DNA of 64,000 nucleotides, from the NCBI GenBank assembly GCA_019096195.1, contig JAGTXK010000038.1, forward strand, positions 248,001 through 312,000. Direction: 5' to 3'. Shown here one piece after another: positions 1 to 12,060 of this stretch; within the stretch, counting starts at the first letter, position 1, and every line of letters begins with the position of its first letter. A program made the translations under genes and the position numbers. The notes beneath the pieces were generated by a model. That model had not been told where the DNA came from. It was given only the letters and a program-made list of their open reading frames with translations, and did not search any database. The DNA comes from Boletus sp. NGJ. Taxonomy: Eukaryota; Basidiomycota; Agaricomycetes; Boletales; Boletaceae.

Positions 1-2389
1 GTTACTGACAACTACAAGTCTGTGAACTCGGTTGTGGATGCTGTTTTGTTTTATAGTGCTGTGAACGGTTGCCTCTAGCAGCAAGCAAACGAGTAAGCCA
101 GTATAGTATGTGCGTCTGTTCGTCTAGTGAGGGTAAATCTGGTACGTCTTTCATCAAGCCTCTTTATCATATCATGTGATCTACTATAACAGGCCCGACA
201 CATCACGGGATCCAGCAGAAGGCTAGGTCCAGAGTTTAGAAAGGTTGCTGACAGCATGCTAGCAAGTCGGTTGTTCTCATTCACTTGTAGCAATTGTAGA
301 GACAGGGGCGACTCTTTGTAGGCGTTGCAAATTATTAGATATTGAAGACCGAGTGGGAACGAGAGCGCAGCTAGCAAAGTTACTCAGTCGTTGTGCGATG
401 CAACGGACTGAGGAGAGCGATGCTCGTTTCTACGTATATAAAGAGCTACAGTTGAAAGTTTGAAGGATATCCCGACCTGCGGAAAGGGGCGGTGTAGCGT
501 ACTACCCGTCTGTACATCGCGAGTGAACACACGGCGCATAGAATTTACTCGACGCTAACAACAACGGCGGAGCGCACGCTTGTATTCCGACACAAATAAT
601 GTCCTATATCCTCGATATACTAGCCTCCTAACATTATTCGGACCTTGTCAAATTGATGTCTACATCGACGTAGATACTTGTCAAACCCGCGGCCCCCTTC
701 CAGACAACTCGAATCCATTAGACTGCGAGTTAAAGGCCGCGTCGAATGCGTTATCGTTGAATATGATCGAATCCATCGTCGTCCCTGTCTGTATACAGTA
801 GGAGCTCTTGCGTAGGTTGAACATGATGCGTGATGCAAGCACGCTGTGGAGCGTGATCTGGAGTCTGCACGTGAAAGAACCGTCGTCAGAGCTTCGGCGG
901 AGCAAATACGTCAGAAACATAGTGCCACGCACAGTTCGAAGAGGTAGCTGAATTGAAACTGAAAACACCCGTTCTCGTTAGTATTTTCTGAATGCGTGCC
1001 GTGGAAGAGAAATGTTTACCGGAAATGCTCCTTCAACGATGGTATTGCTATCAGGGGACAGGGATTACCAACTTGAATATCACCATATTGGATCAGGGAC
1101 ATACATCTGAGTTTGAGCGCAAGGCAACTTTCCATGCAGCGTCCTCAGTAAAAAAAATAATCCCGCCGTGGCACACTTACCATACGCAGTCATCCCCGCG
1201 CCTGCGAAGGGTATACATTGAAGATGACTCGTGTCACATCCCAGCTGCGGCCCCACACCCATCGTGCCTAACAACGAATTAACGCATTGATGACAGTTCC
1301 CATCCTGCCCACATACTTCGTCCTCGAGGGTGATCGCATAGTCGAAGATCTACCAGCAGTCCAATTGCATCGGATGAATGTCCACCTCTCAGGCGGATCT
1401 TCCTCACCAAGTCGCCAGTCCAGCAACTAGGGGTCCCGGTCATCCATGTGTAAGCACGATGCTAAACAAACAGTGACGTGGATTAAAAGGCATACTATTG
1501 AAATACTGTCAACGCCAGTGTCCCTGAGTTGTGGCGCATGTGAGAAAAGGGAAGAGTTAGGTGGATTCTCGATACCCCAGTAGAAGATCCAACCTTGGAT
1601 GTTTGTAGCCCAACTTCCTGGGACAAGGTGCCCGCGAAGGACATCCCTTACTCGGCAGAGTGGGACTTAGATCCCGGCAAGAAAAAAACACAAGAATACC
1701 ATTGGGGCGCAGAGCAGCCAAACTAATATAAGGCTGGGAGCCCCGAGCTCCGCATGACCAGTTGTGCCTTTTCCCGTTCGTCGGACCACAGTTATCGGTG
1801 CAATCTAACTCATCATCATGATTCAGATGTAAATGATGAGGCGAGCTTACAGGTACTTGCATGATACGTGTCGGTATTGCTGTGAAACTGAAGGATATGA
1901 CCCAGGTCTGAGTTTTTCCGCGGAGCGCTAATGCGGCCATCAGGAAAATCCCTCACTTGGGGTGGTGAGCATCGCCACGTCGCTATGGGCCGCGATAGCG
2001 ATAGTACTCGTACAGGCGATGTTCAGAAGGGACACGATTTTCAGTCAAGTAGGCGATTATTGACACTTGAAGTTGGGTCAATGGGGACTCCACATTCTTG
2101 CCAAAGCGTAATGCATTGAATAATTTGGGCTGGGACAGTAACTTTGATCGACGGATTTTACACGGTATGCGGGGACTCACGTCGTCAATCAATTAATCAC
2201 CACCGACCGCAAGTCAACAAATCACGATTGCACAGATGAACGTGAGAGCGCATGTTGAACGTTGAACAACATGTGTAAATCAATGTTTCAAACGATCGGC
2301 AACGTCCACACTGTTGGAAAGATACTGGTTAAAGAAGAAGTGAAACATGAACTTTACAACCGCTAGGTCCCATCACCCACATGCACACC
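1..2389. other. Gene-poor stretch
   Basis: I see no convincing gene here. Open frames are short, lack splice-linked neighbours and match no family I recognise. Around 840-965 the plus strand reads like a worn coiled-coil fragment rich in Glu, Arg and Ala, with a frame change. It is too short and degraded to name. A short inverted repeat lies at 2251-2273 (see its own entry). The stretch is probably decayed accessory sequence like that found further right. Confidence 0.5.
2251..2273. repeat. Short inverted repeat
   Basis: CATGTTG and CAACATG arms flank a GAACGTTGAA centre, so a 23-base stretch folds back on itself. Related GTTCAACGTT-like words occur in other non-coding stretches at about 7074, 20924 and 37718. 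It could be a worn end of a small non-autonomous element or chance; no target-site duplication was recognised. Confidence 0.35.
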
Positions 2390-3060
2390 CTAGTGAGAAG
2401 GCCGATGTCCGCCTCGATTGTAGTGCTTCACAACGATCCCTCCAATGACCTCCTCAGTATTATCCACCGACCCTTTCTTGAGCGCTACATGCCCATACGA
2501 AATCGTCCTTTCCTTCCTCCACACTTCTGAAAGTGGTACCTCTTCGTCAGGACACCGGTGCTCAATGCCGACCCATTTTAGTACTGGGCTGTGTGCGAGG
2601 GGCAAGAGTGTCACGTCGTCGTCGGCCATGGTGAAATAGCACGCGCCGAGTCTGTCATAGGCCCTTTGGTCCTGCGGTGGTTGGATGACGCGGTGGATGG
2701 TGGGTTTGTAGAATCCGCCACTGAAAAATTCCATCATATCTCCGGTGTTTATGACCTGTCGTTCTACTGTTACAACGTCGCGAAATCATGGATTACAGGG
2801 CCAGGACGACAGGCGAAGTTGCAGTCGCCAACGTATGCGTCATTGTCAGCTCGCATAATCACTCCATTGACCACTCCACAGTACGGTTCTGGTGGGGCAC
2901 GTGTCGTCCCCACCACCAGTACCTAGGCTGCCTCGGAAGCTGACTTACCAATACGGTAATGAATTTTTCATTGGTCTGGTGACTCGGCGGTGTTGATGGA
3001 AACAATGGTGATTATGTCGTCCGTGGTGACATCCAACAGCCCATCGGCAGCGGACCTCGC
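2390..3060 (-). pseudogene. Decayed clavaminate-synthase-like 2OG-Fe(II) dioxygenase
   Basis: The end nearest 2390 reads as the C-terminal third of a fungal isopenicillin-N-synthase-type dioxygenase. It has the segments VINTGDMMEFFSGGFYKP and IHRVIQPP (second iron-binding His), then RLGACYFTMADDD and the family-typical end VVKHYN. An intron acceptor precedes VINTGD and a GTAAGT donor lies near 2945. Upstream of that intron the frame is broken: the tryptophan after SPDQ is a stop codon, and the HxD iron-binding motif near 3015-3035 survives only across a frame change. Further 5' (3060-3430) nothing convincing remains. I infer a dead host gene that lost its N-terminal half by point decay. The C-terminal reading is sure; the exact 5' limit is not. 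Confidence 0.8.
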
Positions 3061-3431
3061 CATATCCGTATTAAAGATAGCCGTCCTAGAAATCCGTTAA
3101 ATCGCAATACGGGGGTGCAAGACCCTCGGGGAGATGCGATCGCGATCTTCGAGCACGTGAACAACCAGTTCGTCCTACGCAACCAGGTATATACAGGTCT
3201 GGATCAGATCCATGGGATGATGTCCGGTGAGCAGACAGGCTTTGAGGCGCATATGTTGTAGCTGCTAGCAGGGCTGGCGTGAAGGTGTTCCATTAGAGAA
3301 CAGAGTGCGGTGCTAACCTAGAGGAGGTTGCGGTAAAGACCATCATACCCGCTAGAACGGCCTTTGTTTGACTGAACCGACACCAAGTCCCGAGTTAGAT
3401 TGCTGTATATTGATCCACTTGATCCGCAAAT

Positions 3432-4483
3432 TCATTCTAGGCGACGAAAATGGTCCGATGGATCAGTATTTATCTGAAAACGGTTGAAGAGTTCTATCTG
3501 CTCGTCCTTGCTCAATCCCATTCGTCCCCTCCAATGTGATGGACAAATCGGCATCTCCCCGGTATGCATGGGCGTTATTGGTCGTGCTAATATAGCATCT
3601 ATTATCTCTGACACATTCTTGGGCTCCACTTTACCAAGCCTAGCCAGTCAGATTAACGAAAGAATCCCTAGGGAAGATATATTTTGGAGCACCGACATAC
3701 CATTCACCATGAGGATACAGCAAAATATTTGCAGCATATCTGGTGGCACAGAAGCAAAGCCCAAGTTCGTCAATACGATGAACGCACCAGGCTCATGCTC
3801 ATATTTTTTGTCAGCTAGCCAACGGCATGGACTCACTTGTGCCCACCCACGTGCGCGACTTCTGCGAGCTTGATTCGCGTGCTTGGATCGGACGCGCGGC
3901 GCTGCCGACGTCTGTCCAGTTCGGCACGAATGGCGCGAGCGACCGCCCCACCCGTGTCACCGCATCGACAGTCCCGCGCACCATGTGTGCATACGTAGAG
4001 ATGAATGTCATTCGAGGGTGATTTCGAGGGCGTGTCGGACGCGGGAGGTTCGACGTGCGCGCGTAACGCCTTCCCGACGTCCTCCACGTTCGCAAGCGAC
4101 ACCCCCTCGATTTCCAATTTGCCTCGCGCGCTCGAAAAAGCCGTCAGATGGTAGGTCTGTGCGTCCTCTTCGGCGGGAGGATGATGCGGGTGTACAGACT
4201 GCGACGCGGACCAGGCAAAGTTGACGGCGCCGCCCCAGGGTGCGGTGGCAAGGAGGAGCTTGCGTTGGACGGGAGTGGTGTACTTGGCGGGGTACGCGCT
4301 TGGGGGTTGGAGGGTGGAGAGGAAGATGTAGCAGCGGTGTGCGGGGGCGGTTCCTGCAAGTTGCTCGGGGGCAGGGCTGGTAGGTAGTGATGGCGTGGAG
4401 AGCGCTCGGCGGCCAAGCAGGCTGCTGGTGACAGCGTGCGAGAGGAACGCCATGAAAAAGACGTGCGGAGGTCGTTGCCGCAT
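3432..4483 (-). CDS. AIM32: Aim32/Apd1-type sucraseferredoxin-like protein
   Basis: Three exons encode about 297 residues, near the usual length of yeast Aim32 and Apd1 (just over 300). Exon 1 carries HLYVCTHGARDCRCGDTGG, including the Cys-x-Cys pair. It ends at HVGGHK, and the next exon resumes with KYAANILLYPHGEW, giving the His-x3-His motif. Those Cys and His residues bind a [2Fe-2S] cluster in Apd1-like proteins. The C-terminus (LGKVEPKNVSEIIDAIL, then WRGRMGLS) is the thioredoxin-like tail of the family. The introns are GTGAGT...CCACCAG and GTATGT...GGCTAG. The N-terminus is rich in Ser, Ala and Arg and could be a mitochondrial presequence, as expected for Aim32. A second in-frame Met at 4453 is an alternative start. 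It is divergently arranged with the dehydrogenase at 4725, 241 bp apart. Confidence 0.9.
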
Positions 4484-4724
4484 CGACGCGTCAAGTTGTA
4501 TACGTGACAGGAGACTGTCACGCTCCAGTGCTCACGTGACATGTTCTTAATCTCCTCTGCAGCGCGTTGCCGAGTTTGGGCCATGGAGTTTGAACTTTGA
4601 AACCCCGAAGCCCTCGGAAAGTGTGACCCGATGTGACCAACATTTGCCTCCGTTCAGATGGCACATCTATTTATTGAGCTTGTGAGGAATCGTATAACAT
4701 CTGCGCGGTCGTTCCTCCTTCACC
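4484..4724. promoter_or_regulatory. Shared divergent promoter region
   Basis: This 241-bp gap separates the Aim32-like start (minus) from the first dehydrogenase start (plus). A TATTTAT element at about 4669 lies some 55 bp before the plus-strand ATG and is also present, slightly changed, before the second dehydrogenase copy. No other element is clear. Confidence 0.4.
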
Positions 4725-6085
4725 ATGGGTCTCTTTTCTAGGTCTTTCAACCCACTTACTGACCTGCCGGACTTGTCTGGTAAAGTCATCATCGTGACGG
4801 GTGGAAAGTACGTAGCTGACGAACGCTGGATCGAGGCTCGTGATAACATGAGCACTTGCTAGCGCCGGCATCGGTTATGCCACTGTCAAACACCTCGCGC
4901 GGAAAGGCGCAAAGGTCTACATGGCTGCTCGGAACAAGACCAAAGCAGAGGAAGCCATTGCGAAATTGAAACAAGAAGGGCTGGGGCCCGGCAACGGCGA
5001 GGTCATCTGGCTGGAGCTAGACCTCATTGATCCACGTAACGCGAAAACGGCTGCTCAGGAGTTTACGAGCAAGGAGAAGCGCCTGGACGTCCTTAGTATG
5101 TCGTTTGTGTGATGTGGAATCTGGATCGCTGACAGGCTTGCACCATTTAGTTCACAACGCTGCGCGGTACGAGCTTGTAATGGTCCATTCCATAAATGAG
5201 ATGGCTGACTCCACCTTAGTCCTCTGGGGAATCTTCATTTGACTCCTGATGGTATGTCACCCTGCTGCTTCCTTTAATTCAACTTGTTAACTGCTTTGAA
5301 GGGGCGGACGCGGTTTTCCTCGTCAAGTACGTCAAGGACGTTTCAAAATGCTAGAACCCCACACTCATGTCAAGTTACAGTGTAATCAGTCCGTTTGTCT
5401 TGACTCGTGAATTGATGCCCGTCCTGAACCAGACGGCGGCGGAGCCAAATTCCGATGTTCGCATCGTTGTAGTGTGTTGTGTTATTGGCGCGGAGACTTA
5501 GCATTTACACATCTTTTTAGCTTGGTTCGGGAGCTCATAAGATGGTTACCGGCACACCTCGTTTCCGCAGCCTTGACGATATTAACAACGAATACAAGAA
5601 TGCTATTTCGTCGTATTTCGCCCGCTATGGTCAGTTTAGCTAATAACCAATATCAGTTTGACTCATGCTTTCATAGCGTACTCGAAACTGGCCAACACTC
5701 TCTACGCGTCCGAATTGCAACGGAAGCTCAGCGCGGAGGGGTCACCTATCATAGCCATATCTCTGAACCCCGGTGCCGTTAACACGTTCTCGCGCAAACC
5801 GCAACTGAAAGGGATATCGTGGCTCGTAGAGATCCTCATATATCCCTTTTTCGCCCATCCCGATGTTGGAGGATACACATCCGTCTTCGCAGCCGCATCG
5901 TCTGACATTGTGCAAAACCCGGAAAAGTTCAAGGGTGCATACCTCGTTCCCGTCGGAATCGTCCAAGAACCTTCGGAGGCAGGCAGCAGTGAAGGGCTAG
6001 CAAAAGAGCTGTGGACAACGATCGAGACGTTCTTGGCGGACAAGGGTATCTGAAAGGGTTTTGACGACAATTCGACAAGTCAGCC
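4661..6085 (+). repeat. Duplicated block, copy 1 (partner at 10639-12060)
   Basis: About 1.42 kb is repeated in direct orientation at 10639-12060. Similarity begins at the promoter word CATCTATTTAT and stops within about 30 bases after the stop codon, so the unit is essentially one whole gene with its core promoter. Introns are nearly as similar as exons, which points to a recent duplication. No terminal repeats or target-site duplication were seen at the edges. Confidence 0.9.
4725..6053 (+). CDS. Short-chain dehydrogenase/reductase, copy A
   Basis: Splicing by eye gives about 319 residues in seven exons. The start MGLFSRSFNPLTDLPDLSGK leads to the Rossmann motif TGGNAGIG (TGxxxGIG), split by the first intron after AA at 4807. 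NAAR follows LDVLI and matches the NAG motif. The active-site YxxxK is read as YAYSK across the last intron at about 5680. The C-terminal exon runs uninterrupted from YSKLANTLYASELQ to the stop. The fold and motifs indicate an NAD(P)-dependent oxidoreductase of the large fungal retinol-dehydrogenase-like group; the substrate cannot be told. Compared with copy B, the segment after NAAR (PLGNLHLTPDG) is closer to the family norm. Open reading frame and splice sites look intact. Confidence 0.9.
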
Positions 6086-8209
6086 ATCTTTCTTTTGTTT
6101 TACCTCTCTGGATGTATGATGTTATTTTCTTGGATTCACTCGTGGTTCAGGGGCTGTGTTGGAATTGAATCGTGGCAGTTTGACTATACCTGAATCGTAG
6201 CAGTGCCGCTGCAGGACCTTGTCAGGCCAGTTATTACGGGTGTCCAATAAATCTTGCTGGCGCAGTGACGGCCTCTAATTGCGTTTCACACCCTTGTGTC
6301 TTGCGCATGAGGCTTGACTGAGCTAATCGCCTCTGTTTACGAGAGCGTGTGGATGATTCTTTCGACATGGGCGTCAGAATCAATTATAGATAACGAGCAT
6401 GTTCAGTGACATGGCCAAGCCTTGGGTAGTCTTCCGGTGTGAATGACTATTGGTCAAAGGCCGTCCGAAAGCGGGGAGATGTTGTAGACGTTCAACAATG
6501 CACTCAAAGTGACAAAGGTGACACTTTCCTGTACTCCGCATTGCTATGTCGCGGCCCACCGGACAACTCTTCCTTCAGTATGTCCAAGTTTTCCTCTTTC
6601 AGAATCATACCTTCGGAACTACTATCCGGTAGTCGGCTCTGAAGATCTGAACCCCCGAGGTAAGAACAAGGTGCATCTCGTCTCCTGTTTCTTCCCATCT
6701 CATTCCTAATCACGATCCTGTGACATAAATATACGGCTGCATGACAACACAAGCCTACCTTGACCTACTTGCAGAGAGCGTCAGGTTAGTTTTCGCTTCG
6801 TCTGGTTGTGCATGTCCGTTTCCCAACAGACTCTGACCGACCAATCTCATTGCTCTTACCACTGCATCACAGACTCGAATCAGGGACAAGACTAGAAGAG
6901 GACGAGGTGGGATGTATGGGGTGCCAGCGAAACCTCGAAGCAGGTGCTGTAGAAATCCATATGCACGCCGTCGAGACAGAAGTTGAACACAGCCCACACG
7001 ACAGATGCGCTAGCCGCCAGGGACGCTAGTTGGCGTGCCTTTGCGTGTGATCGAGTGCCGTACCGACAGCCCCAACGTTCAACGTTCGTTATCAACAGTG
7101 GATGTGCACGTTCAGTTGGGTTGCAAAGACTGGGTGAAGTAAGTTTTCACGGAAAGGTGGGTCGCACAACGTATCCTACGCGCCGAGTGGCTCGAGAGTG
7201 TTCCAGGGAACCAAAAAGGTCACCGTTGGAGCTGAACGTTTGTTGTTCGACAGTTCGATTCGTGGCGCGCCGGAGGAACAGGTGACTGACATGGTGAATT
7301 GTACGTCCGGCGAGATCCTCGAGAATAAGTTTACCGTCTTTGGCCTGAGAGAATCGTGAGTGAACAAGCTAGGTTCCGCAATGCCCTCTATATTTGTTCG
7401 CATTGTCCTCGTTTTGCACTGTTCAGTACTCAGAATCATTCGATCACGTAAACCGTGGACCGCTTCATTAATTGAGAGATGGTTATTACATCACCGTGAG
7501 TTTCCACACTGGTTTGCCCGTTCAAGTACTGCGACAGTTCGTGAACAGTACGGTACTTCGAGCCTGCCCTAGACGGTAGTAGGACACATTAGACAATGTG
7601 GTGCGCTCGGTCACACTAACACGCACACCGCGTGCGTAGGATCAGTCTGCCCGTGATGGAGGAGATAAATGTCCGAGGATATTGCTACGGTCGGGTGCAA
7701 CCGCTCGAGCTCCAAGAGGGACACAGGAAGCGCGATAACGGCCAGCCTGCGCACATATGTGAATATGACGTCGTGTGAGTGGGTGCGTAGACGTTCGACT
7801 GGAGTTTGACCGTAACCTTTATGGGAACTTGTCGGAACTTGTGCGCGGTATGTCGCGAGCTGGTTTATAATAATGCGAATTGTCCACTCGTCGTGAAAAC
7901 CGAGTCCTGCAGCCAAGATATGACGAACAGTCGCAAGTGCGGCATGTCTCGCCGACAAGTTGACACCTCGCCTGGTCGTCACAACGAGGAAGAATAAGCG
8001 CCAAGATAGTACAAGGTCTGTACTGTGTGAACAAAAACGTGATTATGGAGCAAAGTTGCATAGCATGAGCAAACCGTAACACCTTGATCCTTGCCATTTC
8101 GACACCGACGATTGTGTACCATTGGTGAAAATGTCACCGACGAATACCAGTGCGTAGCTCCGAGGAGTCATTGAGCAGTACTGACTATTCAGAAGGTTCA
8201 ATGATAGTA
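6054..8209. other. Spacer with worn WD40-like remnants
   Basis: No intact gene. From about 7160 to 7360 and again near 7700-7800 the plus strand has short stretches reminiscent of WD40 repeats (for example VSYAPSGSRVF, and TGSAIT near 7728), but stops and frame changes separate them. These are probably the 5' part of the decayed WD40 gene that is clear from 8210 onward. The remaining sequence shows nothing I can support. Confidence 0.4.
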
Positions 8210-9215
8210 CTTGACAGCGGTAGCTCTGCATGAGTGTACGCAGTTGCGTTCCACCCCGACCGAAGGCATCTTTTGGACAGGAGTAGCGATGGGATTCGAC
8301 CGTTGGCGACTTTCAGACGGTGAGGAGGTCGGAAAGCAAACGGGAATGAGGGTGTACGCATTTCCGTGTCGAGGGATCACACGTGGATTGTGTGTAGGAC
8401 TGACAAGGGAGCAAGAGCGTGAGACGGAGAGCTGCGAGAAAAGGTCATCGACGTGGAAGGCGAAAACTTGGTGTGGTCAGTCGATGTCTCCCCAGACTCG
8501 ACCAGTTTTGCTACCGGGACCGACAACGCGCGACGACCACAGCAAAGCACCTGGCTCCACACCAGTAGGATTTCATCATTCCGTCACCGGAATCGTTGTG
8601 CTGACTCCATCATTGCGTACGTACAACAGGAAGATCCTATTAAGTACAAGGAACACAGAGAAGACGGCAACGGTGATCTCCTCGAGGTATCCGTTTGTTC
8701 GTTTGCCCTCGAGGCAAATTCTCGTCATGGTATAGGTCGAGGTGCCGTCGGGCTACCCCCGCTCCACAATTCGACTATGATGATGAAGTGGGTGATCACT
8801 CTATTCTCCTTTTGCTTCCGTGTTGATGTTGCTGGAGTCACTGTCCTCGGTCTCGTCGGCCGAGGGCCGAGAGGACGAGATACAGCCTGTTGGCTCATCT
8901 CACGCGATATCACAATTGTCGAATGCCCCTCCAGTGGCACATGTACAGGAAAATCTCGACACTGTCGACTCATCTCAGGGCCGTTCGATGTTCAAAAAGT
9001 GGCTACAGAGGAAGAGAAACAGGGGCCTCACTTCACCGAGGCCTGGTCGACTTTTTGGAAGTCGCGTGAGCCTGCCAGTCTGCCGGTCCTCGATCTCCTT
9101 CCCACTCTCCAGCAGGAGTCAATGCTACAAACAAGGGATCTTTGTGGATGGCTGCAGGTCAACGCAGGCCAGTGAGTACGCTTCCTTGATAGACGATCGG
9201 ACGTGGTGTGTCTAA
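8210..9215 (+). pseudogene. Decayed WD40-repeat gene of the fungal incompatibility type
   Basis: The plus strand reads VYAVAFHPDRRHLL, SSDGIR, GVRISVSRDHTWIV, WSVDVSPDSTSFATGTD and VTGI in order, in the spacing of successive WD40 blades. These blades are characteristic of a large agaricomycete WD40 family related to the beta-propellers of HET-E/NACHT proteins. Further on, MFKKWLQRKRNRGLTSPRPG with LFGSR is the basic linker that follows the propeller in this family. Stops interrupt the blades and reading moves between frames, so no single product is possible. Older fragments lie upstream to about 7160. I see no NACHT or effector domain, so the 5' end is either lost or was never present. Confidence 0.75.
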
Positions 9216-10638
9216 CATGTCACTCTAGCGAACAGTTACAACATCATGGGAGGAGGTTCGTTGTGTCTCGAATTTGTATGCAGAGGCTCATCACACGTTA
9301 CAGGATAAATTACCTACGAAGACTACTGTTCCCAAGCATCCGAAGAAGGACGCATCGCGCCGTGTGGACAAGGTTCTGCCAGTGCGAACGAAGTGCGTTT
9401 TTTTTGCAGAACCCGTCACAATAGTTCACGTCCCATTAACCACAACAAGAATAATCCATCCCAACCTTTGGCCGGGAGGGTCCACGTAACGGTGCGCGTT
9501 ACTTTTGGTTCACCCACATCATTAGGCTTACGGTCCATCAGCATCAGCAAGAAATAGGCATCTCTACCCTTTCACTCTCGTTTCCTACGCGGATGTGCTG
9601 TTTTCGCTCAGATACACATGATGAAGCGCATTGATTCAGGTGATATAATGCGATACCTGTAAATGCTACTCTGAATCGCGAATTTGTGGATATCGACCAT
9701 ACTATCCTGTTGAGTTTTATGAGCTACACTTCTCTGCACTCATATTCGACATGCAGTCTGCTCACTTTCTGCATTTGTCATACAAAAGCGAAAAAGAATG
9801 TGGCGTTTGCCATCGCAACTTGTGTTTTGGAATCTCATGTTCGGTTAGCTGATGTCTCATCGGATCTGCTTCGTGAAGGGCTGGCCCCAAGCAATAATTT
9901 CTACTTGTTTGGTGCGGATGTCGCTGTGGCGCTCCGTGGTCCTGATGATGAAAACGCGGAGGATGGGTTCTAGTGTTTGCTGTACTTGTTTCGCTTCTTG
10001 TGCACCTGACCAACTGGAAAAGTCATACATGGTGGCATGAGCGTTTGTATTATGCATATTTTGTCTGTAACAATGACATGTCGTTTGAAATGAAACCTCC
10101 CGGGAGTCGGGGCCCAGCGCGAGCGCCGCTACATCAAGAGTTTCAGGGAGCAAAATATTGTACCGTCATCAGCCAACGTAGTTTTCTCACCATTGAGACC
10201 AAAATGGTCCGCGATGGCGGGCCTTGTTTTATGATATGGAGGACGTGGACCCACAAACATTGAAACAAATGTTTGTGACACGCACAAAATATTGCGAGTT
10301 ACACCCAAGCTGCGCAAACGATTGCAGAAATTCTGAGATGTATTAATAACGGGTATTCATTGACAGAGTGAACATGATTGGGAGAGGGACACAACACCTC
10401 GTCCTGCTCGCCTGCTTGTTAACGAACCTCTTCGTTTCGTGATTAGCAATGACTCTATGAGAACCACACGTCCGTCGCGCCAGTGGACATGTGGACACTT
10501 CACAGTACTGCAGAACGGAGAAGGGCGATCCGCCTAAAATTTGTTCATATTCCCAATGAGGGTGAAGATTGATGCAGAGTTAGTAATCGTCCAAAATAGG
10601 GTGGTGATACTTAACGACGTTTTGGCAGGTTGCGACAA
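9216..10638. other. Spacer without recognisable gene
   Basis: A few open frames of 60-98 codons occur on both strands (about 9686-9973 plus, 9857-10153 minus), but none has splice context or family resemblance. Possibly further remains of the WD40 gene 3' end up to about 9490. Confidence 0.4.
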
Positions 10639-12060
10639 AACACATCTATTTATCGAGCCTGTGAGAATCGTATACTCTCCGCAGTCGTTCCTCCTTCAAC
10701 ATGGGTCTCTTTTCTAGGCCTTTCAACCCACTTACTGACCTGCCGGACTTGTCCGGTAAAGTCATCATCGTGACGGGTGGAAAGTACGTAGCTCCCGAAC
10801 GGTGGATCGAGGCTCGTGATAACATGAGCACTTGCTAGCGCCGGCATCGGTTATGCCACTGTCAAACACCTCGCGCGGAAAGGCGCAAAGGTCTACATGG
10901 CTGCTCGGAACAAGACCAAAGCAGAGGAAGCCATCGCGAAATTGAAACAAGAAGGACTGGGGCCCGGCAACGGCGAGGTCATCTGGCTGGAGCTGGACCT
11001 CATTGATCCACGTAACGCAAAAACGGCTGCTCAGGAGTTTATGAACAAGGAGAAGCGCCTGGACGTCCTTAGTAAGCCATCGTATGTTGTTTGTGTGATG
11101 TGGATTGTTGATGAGAGGCTGGTAACATTCAGTTCACAACGCTGCGCGGTACGAGCTTGTAATGGTCCATTTCGTAAATAAGATAGCTGATCCTACCTCA
11201 GTCTTCTGGAGAAACATCATGTGACTCCTGATGGTACGTCGCCTTGCTGCTTTCTTGAATTCAACCTGTCAATTGCTTTGAAGGGGTGGAAGCGGTTTTC
11301 CTCATCAAGTACGTCAAGGATGTTTCAAAAATGCTAGAACCGCACACTCATGTCAAGTTACAGTGTAATCAGTCCGTTTGTCTTGACTCGTGAATTGATG
11401 CCCGTCCTGAACCAGACGGCGGCGGAGCCAAATTCCGATGTTCGCATCGTTGTGGTGTGTCGCGTTTTTAGCACGGAGACTTTTAGCATTTACACATCTT
11501 TCTAGGTTGGTTCGGAAGCTCATAAGATGGTTACCGGCACACCTCGTTTCCGCAACCTTGACGATTTTAACAACGAATACAAGAATGCTATTTCGTCGTA
11601 TTTCGCCCGCTATGGTCAGTTTAGCTCATAACCAATATCAATTCAATTCATGCCCTCACAGGGTATTCGAAACTGGCCAACACTCTCTACGCGTCCGAGT
11701 TGCAACGGAAGCTCAGTGCGGAAGGGTCACCTATCACAGCCATATCTCTCCACCCCGGTGTCGTTAACACGTTCTCGCGCAAACCGCAACTGAAAGGGAT
11801 ATCGTGGCTCGTAGAGATCCTCATATATCCCTTTTTCGCCCATCCCGATGTTGGAGGATACACATCCGTCTTCGCAGCCGCATCGTCTGACATTGTGCAA
11901 AACCCGGAAAAATTCAAGGGTGCATACCTCGTTCCCGTCGGAATCGTCCAAGAACCTTCGGAGGCAGGCAGCAGTGAAGGGCTTGCAAAAGAGCTGTGGA
12001 CAACGATCGAGACGTTCTTGGCGGACAGGGGTATCTGAAGCGTTTTGACGACAACTCGAC
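10639..12060 (+). repeat. Duplicated block, copy 2 (partner at 4661-6085)
   Basis: Direct repeat of the dehydrogenase unit described at 4661. The 3' limit lies where the sequences part, shortly after the stop codon. The most divergent internal stretch is the intron and exon just after the NAAR motif; the last exon is nearly invariant. Confidence 0.9.
10701..12038 (+). CDS. Short-chain dehydrogenase/reductase, copy B
   Basis: It has the same seven-exon layout as copy A and a product of similar length. Rossmann motif TGGNAGIG, NAAR and YGYSK (catalytic Tyr and Lys) are all present. Exon 3 reads RLLEKHHVTPDG where copy A has RPLGNLHLTPDG, so this copy has changed at positions that are usually conserved. 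The stretch SLHPGVVNTFSRK is nearer the family norm than copy A's SLNPGAVNT. Both copies therefore appear to have drifted, and both remain open. The TATTTAT-like promoter word lies about 55 bp before the start, as in copy A. Substrate unknown; neofunctionalisation or dosage are both possible. Confidence 0.88.

Noticed and set aside
840-965. Worn coiled-coil-like fragment
   Set aside because: Too short and frame-broken to assign; Glu/Arg-rich sequence arises easily by chance.
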